DNA of 5,616 nucleotides from Rhodospirillaceae bacterium (lineage in GTDB: Bacteria; Pseudomonadota; Alphaproteobacteria; Rhodospirillales; Magnetovibrionaceae): assembly GCA_029881835.1 (NCBI GenBank), contig JAOULV010000102.1, forward strand, positions 1 through 5,616, written 5' to 3'. Positions 1-5,211 of the stretch are shown here, piece after piece. The first letter of the stretch is position 1; each line of letters begins with the position of its first letter. Position numbers and translations under genes: made by a program. The notes below the pieces were generated by a model. That model made no database searches, had not been told where the DNA came from, and saw only the letters and a list, made by a program, of their open reading frames with translations.

Positions 1-1179
1 AAATTGCCCCCCGTTGTGCATGTTGCCGGCACCAATGGCAAAGGTTCAACGGTTGCTTTTTTAAAAGCATTTTTAGAAGCCGCCGGATACCGGGTAAATG
101 TTTATACATCGCCACATTTGGTCAATTTTAATGAACGTATTTATTTGGGCGGGCAATATATAAACGATGATGAACTGCAATCGGTATTGGAAGAATGCGA
201 ACGGGTAAACGCAGGCCAACCAATAACATTTTTTGAAATTACCACGGCCGCCGCATTTTTAGCGTTTGTAAAAAACCCGGCTGATATTGTTTTGTTGGAA
301 ACCGGCTTGGGCGGCAGGTTGGATGCGACCAACGTTATTGCCCACCCACGCCTAACGGCAATTACCCAGGTCGCGATGGACCATCAACATTTTTTGGGTG
401 ACAGCATCGAAGCCATAATGGGCGAAAAAGCAGGTATCTTGAAAAAAGATGTTATGTGTGTTGCCGCCAGCCAACCGGCACGCAAGGCGGTGCTGGCCTT
501 AAAAAAAGCGGGTGAAAAAATTGGTGCGCCCATCGCCTGGGAAGGACACGATTGGTTTGTTCGGGTTGGGAAAACAGACATTACCTTTATCACCGATAAT
601 ATTGAAACCAAGTTGCCATTGCCGGCACTGCCCGGACGCCATCAAGTACAAAATGCGGCCATCGCCATCGCCATGGCACGGGCCTTGCGCCCCGATTTTG
701 AAATCCCCGAAGGGGCGGTTGCCTTGGGCCTTAAAACCGTTACCTGGCCGGCCAGATTGCAACAATTGCAAAATGGCCCATTGGTAAAATTACTCCCCGC
801 TGGATGGGAATTGTGGCTCGACGGCGGGCACAACAGGGCCGCCGCCGAAGCGCTTTCGCGCCATACCCGCGAGTGGCGCAAAAACCCGTTATGGGTGGTG
901 TTTGGCGCGCTCAATACCCGCGAGCCGCTGGAATTTTTAAAACCGTTTGAAGGCCGGGTTAAAGGCCTGCGCACGGTAGCAATTGAAGGCGAGGAAAATT
1001 CGCTTGATCCTGAAATTAGTGCCGCTATCGGAAAGGCGCTAAATATGCAATCGGGCGCAAGCGCTGATGTGGCAACGGCGATTAGCGAAATTATTGCCCA
1101 AGAAACCACAGGCCCGGCGCGCATACTTATATGTGGTTCGCTTTATCTGGCCGGCAATGTGCTGGCACAAAACAGCTAG
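1..1179 (+). CDS. folC: Bifunctional dihydrofolate synthase / folylpolyglutamate synthase, 5'-truncated
   Basis: FolC is a cytoplasmic ATP-dependent ligase. It joins L-glutamate to dihydropteroate to make dihydrofolate, then adds further glutamates to reduced folates. The frame is open from base 1 and ends at TAG 1177-1179, giving 392 residues. The family usually has about 420-440, so roughly 40-50 N-terminal residues lie to the left; the TTG at position 4 is not a credible start because it sits just before the P-loop. Visible motifs, numbered from the first codon, are the ATP-binding GTNGKGST (10-17), TSPHL (36-40), NERI (44-47), LLETGLGGRLDATN (98-111), EKAGILK around 142-148 with the lysine that is carbamylated in Mur/FolC ligases, LPGRHQVQN (210-218), and DGGHN (274-278), the C-domain counterpart of the usual DGAHN. 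No frameshift or missing catalytic block is apparent. It converges on the histidine kinase gene with only 6 bp between stop codons. Confidence 0.97.
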   Translation, partial: KLPPVVHVAGTNGKGSTVAFLKAFLEAAGYRVNVYTSPHLVNFNERIYLGGQYINDDELQSVLEECERVNAGQPITFFEITTAAAFLAFVKNPADIVLLETGLGGRLDATNVIAHPRLTAITQVAMDHQHFLGDSIEAIMGEKAGILKKDVMCVAASQPARKAVLALKKAGEKIGAPIAWEGHDWFVRVGKTDITFITDNIETKLPLPALPGRHQVQNAAIAIAMARALRPDFEIPEGAVALGLKTVTWPARLQQLQNGPLVKLLPAGWELWLDGGHNRAAAEALSRHTREWRKNPLWVVFGALNTREPLEFLKPFEGRVKGLRTVAIEGEENSLDPEISAAIGKALNMQSGASADVATAISEIIAQETTGPARILICGSLYLAGNVLAQNS

Positions 1180-1185
1180 TGACTT

Positions 1186-3348
1186 TTAAGAATATTTTTT
1201 TACGATATCGACAACCGCCTGCAAATTAAAAGGCTTGGTCAGGTATTGGCTAAACCCAGCTTGCAAAGCATTTTTTATATCTGACGGTATGGCATTGGCG
1301 GAAACGGCTATTACCGGAATATTTGATAGTGTTTCAGATTTTTTAATTACCTCTAGCGCTTCTACGCCGCTCATCCCGGGTAAGTTAATATCCATTAGTA
1401 TAATGTTTGGCCTTTCGCTTTCGGCCAAGCTGATACCAATTTCTGCCGTATGGGCTGAAATAAGTTTTGTATTTTCAATGCGACCAATAATTTTACTCAT
1501 CAACATAAGATTGGATGGGTTATCTTCAACATAAAGAACTTTTAGGGTTTCAACCGAATTGTGGCCATCGTTCGTGGCTTTAATTATATCGCGCTTGGAA
1601 AGGTTTTGTATTTCATCTGGCCTAAATTCAATCCAAAATGTTGACCCCACGCCCGGCGTGCTTTCAAAACCCATGCGCCCGCCCATCATTTCAACCAAAC
1701 GCTGCGTTATGGTCATACCGATGCCGGTACCTTCAATTTCGCCGCCTTCTGCGCCCAAGCGGTTAAATGGAACAAATATGTCAGCTTGTAATTCAGGGGC
1801 TATGCCTTTGCCGGTATCGCTTATTAAAAAACGGACAAAACCATCAACGTTGGGGTTAAGCGATATAGTAACCGTGCCATTGTCTTTATTATATTTTACC
1901 GCATTTGATAATATATTTAACAAAACCTGCTGAAACCGCGTCCGGTCAACATTTATAACGAACTTGCCGTTACAGCTTTCATCCAATATTACCGAAATAT
2001 TTTTTCCCTTACCCAATTCACGGGTTATGGCTACGGCATGGTTTAACACCGGTGCCGGATCAACCGCTTCCATGGAAACGTGTAATTGCCCGGCCTCAAT
2101 CTTGGAAAGGTCTAAAATATCATTGATAAGACCTAACAAGTGTTCGCCACCGCGTTCAATCTGGTGAAGAGATTCTTTTTGGTCATCGTTCAATGGGGCA
2201 TCGGGGTCGGTGGCCAGAATTTGGGTAAAGCCCAAAATAGCATTTAGCGGTGTTCTTAATTCGTGGCTCATGGATGAAAGAAATTCAGATTTTGCCTTGT
2301 TTGCGGCTTCGGCCGCATCCTTTTCAACCAATGACAATGCTAGCGCCGAATTCATTTCATTAAACGCATTTGCCAAAGATTGAAATTCATCAGGCCCGGC
2401 TATGGTAATTTTACGTTTTAAGTCTTCGCCGCCTTTTATGTTTCTTACCTCGGCACTGAGTTGCGCAAGGGGCTTGCTAAAGGTTCTTAGCATAAGAAAA
2501 ATTGCCAAAATCAAAACTGCGGCTAATAAAAAACCACTTATAATCAACGCATTGCGGATGTTTTCCAGGGGGGCAAACGCCACTTCTTTGCTGTCGCCGG
2601 CAACCACCGAAATCTCGGAAGAATTTTCAATGGCGCCGCGCGCAAGCAACCAACCACTTAAAAAATCTGATTCATTTTTCAGAATTTTTTCCGAAACTAT
2701 TGTGCCGGGGATAAGAAAATCGTTGTCGTTGCTTTGGATAACCGTTTCATTTAGCAAAACTGCATATTTATCGGTGTAGTTACCAACCAACAGCAGATTT
2801 TGGTATGTATCCATAGGGAATTCGGCAACCAGCATTCCTTCGGGTAGGCCATTATAAAAAACCGGAATGGCTATAACCATTCTGGTGGTTGTAAAAATTT
2901 TTATACGTTCACCGCCAAGTACATTTTTCAACCACCAAGAATTAACAAAACTGCTTTTGTATGGTGAAGTTGTGGCAAGCAAGCGGCCTTTATAATCAGT
3001 AAGGGAAATGTATGAATCACCCTTTACCGGCGCGCGCAGCGAATTAAAAAATAATGCAAGATTTACACGTGACGAAGTATCAATAAGGGAATTGACTATA
3101 ATTTCATTATTGGCAATCCCCACTAGGGATTCTTCTAAAATAGCAAACCTGGTTTCAAGCGTTGCTGCCAAGCGCTTTGCCGCAGAATCAATATGCGATC
3201 GTGCGTCGGATTCCAATTGTTGCCGGGTAACGGTTTCCATAATAATGCCGACCAGCAACAATATAATAATAGAAAGCGGAACAAGCTTGATAACCAAATC
3301 GCGCGCAGTGGCGGATTTTGGAATGCTGTGTGTTTGCGGTTTTTCCAT
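1186..3348 (-). CDS. Membrane-bound hybrid sensor histidine kinase (Cache-like sensor, HAMP, HisKA, HATPase, receiver)
   Basis: This 720-residue inner-membrane kinase should sense a periplasmic signal, autophosphorylate on histidine and pass the phosphate to its own receiver. Order: TM1 at about 21-37; periplasmic region 41-264 with two Cache-like subdomains (about 95-185 and 190-260); TM2 at about 268-287; HAMP about 289-341; HisKA with SHELRTPLN and phospho-His 362; HATPase with N482 in the N box, DTGKG (511-515), FVPFNRL (525-531) and GTGIGM (540-545, Met where Leu is commoner); receiver 602-720 with E608, D609, phospho-acceptor D653, S683 and K705. All catalytic blocks look intact. ATG at 3346-3348 lies 5 bp after the binding-protein stop, with only a weak AGG overlapping that stop, so translational coupling is likely. 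There is no Hpt or DNA-binding domain, so the final output must be elsewhere. Pairing with the upstream periplasmic protein is inferred from the operon. The signal is unknown. Confidence 0.95.
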   Translation of the reverse strand: MEKPQTHSIPKSATARDLVIKLVPLSIIILLLVGIIMETVTRQQLESDARSHIDSAAKRLAATLETRFAILEESLVGIANNEIIVNSLIDTSSRVNLALFFNSLRAPVKGDSYISLTDYKGRLLATTSPYKSSFVNSWWLKNVLGGERIKIFTTTRMVIAIPVFYNGLPEGMLVAEFPMDTYQNLLLVGNYTDKYAVLLNETVIQSNDNDFLIPGTIVSEKILKNESDFLSGWLLARGAIENSSEISVVAGDSKEVAFAPLENIRNALIISGFLLAAVLILAIFLMLRTFSKPLAQLSAEVRNIKGGEDLKRKITIAGPDEFQSLANAFNEMNSALALSLVEKDAAEAANKAKSEFLSSMSHELRTPLNAILGFTQILATDPDAPLNDDQKESLHQIERGGEHLLGLINDILDLSKIEAGQLHVSMEAVDPAPVLNHAVAITRELGKGKNISVILDESCNGKFVINVDRTRFQQVLLNILSNAVKYNKDNGTVTISLNPNVDGFVRFLISDTGKGIAPELQADIFVPFNRLGAEGGEIEGTGIGMTITQRLVEMMGGRMGFESTPGVGSTFWIEFRPDEIQNLSKRDIIKATNDGHNSVETLKVLYVEDNPSNLMLMSKIIGRIENTKLISAHTAEIGISLAESERPNIILMDINLPGMSGVEALEVIKKSETLSNIPVIAVSANAIPSDIKNALQAGFSQYLTKPFNLQAVVDIVKKYS

Positions 3349-3353
3349 GCGGC

Positions 3354-4580
3354 CTAATCTGCAGTCGGAACTATTGATCCATCGTTAAGAAACTTTGCCA
3401 AGGTGAAGCTGCTTTCGTCAAGCGCATCGTGGCGGTTGCTGGTGAACGGTGGGTTATATGTTTTTACCAGACCGTCATACTGTTTAATGTTTTCAAGCGC
3501 CACGCGAATTTTTGCGGTTTCCAGCGAACCCGCATTTATTATTGCCTGGTTTAGCAGATGAACTAAATCATAGGCATGCGCCGTTCCCACGGGTGATAAT
3601 ATTTGTTCTGCCTTTGTTATTTCAGGAAAAAGTTTTTGATAGCGGGCAAAAAAATCTTTTTCTTTTTCGGGCCGTGTGGGAACGACAAATGAATAGGTTT
3701 GTAAAAAACTAAGGTTTACCTTGTCTATGTCGCTTCCAACTAATTCGGTAAACCTTCCCCCGGTGATGCCCCAGTGCGAAATAATTGCCAGGCGGTTTGT
3801 TTTGTCCATATTTGCAACACCCGCCAGCACAACCGCGCCTTCGTTTGCATTGGCGACCAGCATTATTACATCTGCACCTTTTTTGGCTAAATTACCAATT
3901 TGGGCCTCGGCGTTTTTTGCGCCCCAGCTTATCCATTCAACTCCGGAAATTTCCACACCAATTTCTCGCGCCGCTTCAGATATGGCTTTTTCATTGGATC
4001 GTCCCCATCCGGTTTGTTCCAACAATAGGCCAAGTTTTTTATAACCTTTGCTGGCTGCCATTTTGGTTAGGAACCTGCCGGCGTATTGGTCACGTACCGA
4101 AACCCTGAAAACATTGTTTGGGCTAAAGCCGTTATCAACAACCATGGTTCCGGCTGCCCACGGCACCAAATAAAGCATGTCATTTTTGTGTATGGCTTCT
4201 AATTCGGCCATCGCCACCGGGGTATGAAGCCCGCCCATGACCGCAACAATGGATTTATCGGCGGAAAATTCATTTATATTGTCAATTCCGCGCGCCGGGT
4301 TGCCGCGATGGTCGCGAACCACAATTTCCAATTTACGCCCGTTTATGCCGCCTTTTTCGTTTATTTCATCAACCGCAACAACCATTCCGCGGCGAATTGC
4401 CTCGCCCGATTCAGCCGAGGCCGAAGACATATCGGCGTCGAGGCCAATGCGAATAGGGGTTTGCTCATTGGCGCCAACCGGGGTCGGGACTGAAAGAAAT
4501 AACCCGCCGGTTAAAATAGCCGCACTAAATAGGGTGGTGATTTTTGCGATAAAATTGTTTTTTGCATTGTTTTTTGCCAT
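3354..4580 (-). CDS. Periplasmic substrate-binding protein, LivJ/LivK type (Peripla_BP_6-like), probable co-sensor of the adjacent kinase
   Basis: The 408-residue product looks like a type I periplasmic binding protein of the branched-chain amino acid / amide family. A Sec signal peptide is visible: a basic n-region (to K13), a hydrophobic core at about 14-31, and likely cleavage after VGA (37). There is no lipobox. The mature start IRIGLDADMS (43-52), then GINGRKLEIVVRD (78-90), the MGGLHTP stretch (115-121), VFRVSVRDQYAG (157-168), a GWGRSN segment (191-196) and SHWGITGG (268-275) fit the two-lobed fold. The ATG is supported by AAGAGG (4591-4586) spaced 5 nt away. Family members usually feed an ABC importer, but no permease or ATPase gene is present. 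The next gene, 5 bp downstream, is a periplasm-facing histidine kinase, so a ligand-presenting role is inferred. The transporter parts could instead be encoded elsewhere. Ligand specificity cannot be assigned. Confidence 0.93.
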   Translation of the reverse strand: MAKNNAKNNFIAKITTLFSAAILTGGLFLSVPTPVGANEQTPIRIGLDADMSSASAESGEAIRRGMVVAVDEINEKGGINGRKLEIVVRDHRGNPARGIDNINEFSADKSIVAVMGGLHTPVAMAELEAIHKNDMLYLVPWAAGTMVVDNGFSPNNVFRVSVRDQYAGRFLTKMAASKGYKKLGLLLEQTGWGRSNEKAISEAAREIGVEISGVEWISWGAKNAEAQIGNLAKKGADVIMLVANANEGAVVLAGVANMDKTNRLAIISHWGITGGRFTELVGSDIDKVNLSFLQTYSFVVPTRPEKEKDFFARYQKLFPEITKAEQILSPVGTAHAYDLVHLLNQAIINAGSLETAKIRVALENIKQYDGLVKTYNPPFTSNRHDALDESSFTLAKFLNDGSIVPTAD

Positions 4581-4585
4581 GCTTG

Positions 4586-4591
4586 CCTCTT
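4586..4591 (-). promoter_or_regulatory. Ribosome binding site of the substrate-binding protein gene
   Basis: On the minus strand AAGAGG ends 5 nt before the ATG at 4580-4578. It is a good Shine-Dalgarno match and fixes that ATG as the start, giving a complete signal peptide. It lies only 14 nt after the T-run of the hairpin at 4605-4635. Confidence 0.7.
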
Positions 4592-4604
4592 GTTCGTAAT
4601 TTTC

Positions 4605-4635
4605 AAAAAATTAGGCTATAAAAACAGCCCAATTT
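4605..4635 (-). terminator. Terminator-like hairpin in the leader of the binding-protein/kinase operon
   Basis: Read on the minus strand, AAATTGGGCT (4635-4626) and AGCCTAATTT (4617-4608) pair over 10 bp, with one G-U pair and an 8-nt loop (4625-4618). A run of six T (4610-4605) overlaps and follows the stem base. This is the form of an intrinsic terminator, though the G+C core is only about four pairs. It may end trxA transcription, but it sits about 170 nt beyond the trxA stop and only 24 nt before the next ATG, leaving no room for a promoter downstream of it. Transcripts for the binding protein must therefore pass through it, which suggests attenuation or partial termination. Confidence 0.5.
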
Positions 4636-4661
4636 ATTAGCCCTTTTGTGCATTACACATG

Positions 4662-4667
4662 ATTATC
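4662..4667 (-). promoter_or_regulatory. Candidate -10 box for the binding-protein/kinase operon
   Basis: GATAAT on the minus strand (4667-4662) matches five of six bases of the sigma-70 -10 consensus. A TTGAAA lies upstream (4684-4679), but the spacer is only 11 nt, too short for a standard -35. A start near 4655 would give a 5' leader of about 75 nt that includes the hairpin at 4605-4635. The missing -35, with the heptamer repeats at 4693-4719 falling at about -38 to -64, is the pattern expected of an activator-dependent promoter. This is inferred from spacing only. Confidence 0.35.
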
Positions 4668-4692
4668 ACCGCCAGTATTTTCAACGAAAAAA

Positions 4693-4719
4693 CTCGCAAA
4701 CCCTCACAACCCCTCGCAA
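4693..4719 (-). repeat. Three helically phased heptamer repeats (possible operator)
   Basis: On the minus strand the units are TTGCGAG (4719-4713), TTGTGAG (4709-4703) and TTGCGAG (4699-4693). The outer two are identical and the middle one differs at one base. The period is exactly 10 bp, so all three face the same side of the helix. The location between trxA and the sensory operon, just upstream of a -10-like box lacking a -35, suggests binding sites for a transcription activator, possibly a response regulator. No known motif was recognised. Confidence 0.55.
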
Positions 4720-4751
4720 GCTCAGGGCGCTTAACACCTATATATAATATT

Positions 4752-4769
4752 GGCTGAATTTTGGCTGAA
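4752..4769 (-). repeat. Two 7-bp direct repeats with an 11-bp period (possible OmpR/PhoB-type box)
   Basis: On the minus strand TTCAGCC (4769-4763), AAAA (4762-4759), TTCAGCC (4758-4752). A heptamer, a 4-nt A/T spacer and a second heptamer is the same geometry as sites of OmpR/PhoB-family regulators. An A/T-rich stretch containing TATTAT (4749-4744) and TATATA (4744-4739) follows directly and could act as a -10. The heptamer itself is not the PhoB sequence, so the regulator is unidentified. The repeat is seen; the function is inferred. Confidence 0.45.
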
Positions 4770-4783
4770 TAAGCCTAAAAACA

Positions 4784-4799
4784 GGGGGGTTCTGGGGGG
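4784..4799. repeat. Paired G6/C6 tracts just after the trxA stop
   Basis: On the plus strand two runs of six G (4784-4789 and 4794-4799) are separated by TTCT, a 10-bp period. On the trxA sense strand they are C runs starting 2-3 nt after the stop codon. No hairpin forms locally between them because both have the same polarity. The function, if any, is unknown. Confidence 0.4.
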
Positions 4800-4801
4800 C
4801 C

Positions 4802-5116
4802 TTAGATTGCGCTTTTTATCCATTCCACCAGCTTGCTTTTAGGCATGGCACCTATTTTTACGCTGGCCGGTTGACCATCTTTGAAAATCATCAAGGTGGG
4901 GATACCGCGAACCCCATATTTTGAAGGGGTCATGGGGTTTTCATCGATGTTTATTTTGACTATTTCGACCTCACCCTTCATTTCGCCGGCAATTTCTTCC
5001 AGGGCAGGGGCGATTTGTTTGCATGGGCCACACCATTCGGCCCAAAAATCAATCAACACCGGGGTCGATGAATTGATGACATCGGCGTCAAAAGAGCTAT
5101 CAGTGATATTTTTCAT
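4802..5116 (-). CDS. trxA: Thioredoxin
   Basis: Thioredoxin is a small cytoplasmic dithiol-disulfide oxidoreductase, kept reduced by thioredoxin reductase. It supplies electrons to ribonucleotide reductase, methionine sulfoxide reductase, peroxiredoxins and others. The 104-residue product is a single thioredoxin fold of normal length with the active site WCGPC (C29 and C32), the buried acidic D23, and the cis-proline P73 in RGIPTL. No signal peptide is present. The ATG at 5116-5114 is chosen because AGGGA (5128-5124) lies 7 nt upstream and the start fits the family. An in-frame ATG at 5176 would add 20 residues unlike any thioredoxin N-terminus. It follows addA on the same strand after 91 bp, a conserved neighbourhood, and may also have its own promoter. 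Confidence 0.97.
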   Translation of the reverse strand: MKNITDSSFDADVINSSTPVLIDFWAEWCGPCKQIAPALEEIAGEMKGEVEIVKINIDENPMTPSKYGVRGIPTLMIFKDGQPASVKIGAMPKSKLVEWIKSAI

Positions 5117-5123
5117 TGTTTTT

Positions 5124-5128
5124 TCCCT
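5124..5128 (-). promoter_or_regulatory. Ribosome binding site deciding the trxA start
   Basis: AGGGA on the minus strand is 7 nt before the ATG at 5116-5114. It supports the 104-residue form over the longer frame starting at 5176. Confidence 0.6.
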
Positions 5129-5151
5129 ACTGGATAATTGTTGTGCAAGGG

Positions 5152-5169
5152 GCCGGCCGATTGGCCAGC
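5152..5169 (-). other. GC-rich hairpin in the addA-trxA spacer
   Basis: On the minus strand GCTGGCC (5169-5163) and GGCCGGC (5158-5152) pair over 7 bp, with one G-U pair and a 4-nt loop. No T-run follows, so it is not an intrinsic terminator. It would lie in the trxA leader, where it could affect mRNA processing, stability or translation. It is seen as a repeat only; its role is unknown. Confidence 0.35.
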
Positions 5170-5183
5170 TGGTCATTTTTATA

Positions 5184-5211
5184 AATCTATCATGTTAGGC
5201 AACCGGGTCAA
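5184..5211 (-). promoter_or_regulatory. Candidate trxA promoter
   Basis: On the minus strand TTGACC (5211-5206, five of six matches to the -35 consensus) is followed after 16 nt by TAGATT (5189-5184, four of six to the -10). The -35 overlaps the addA stop codon. A start near 5177 would give trxA its own leader of about 60 nt. This is plausible because thioredoxin is needed independently of DNA repair, but the match is modest. Confidence 0.35.

Noticed and set aside
4..6. TTG at position 4 as the folC start codon.
   Set aside because: It lies directly before the P-loop, leaving out the normal N-terminal segment, and the frame is open to base 1.
642..1124. A 160-codon open frame on the minus strand inside folC.
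   Set aside because: It is wholly antisense to clear FolC motifs, is rich in serine, alanine and proline without recognisable domains, and looks like a shadow frame. The other antisense frames inside folC, the kinase, the binding protein and trxA were rejected for the same reason.
4662..4676. The minus-strand stretch CTGGCGGTGATAAT resembles the lambda pR/OR1 region, and the plus strand resembles one half of a lambda operator.
   Set aside because: Only one half-site matches; the second half needed for a palindromic repressor site is absent and no phage genes are nearby. The resemblance is probably coincidence, although it does contain the -10-like GATAAT.
4784..4799. Two G6 runs as a possible G-quadruplex.
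   Set aside because: Only two G tracts are present, so an intramolecular quadruplex would need zero-length loops within each run; the claim is too weak to support.
5117..5176. An upstream in-frame ATG (5176) that would lengthen thioredoxin to 124 residues.
   Set aside because: The 20 extra residues do not resemble a thioredoxin N-terminus, cover a GC-rich hairpin, and the ATG at 5116 has a proper ribosome site and gives the family's normal length.
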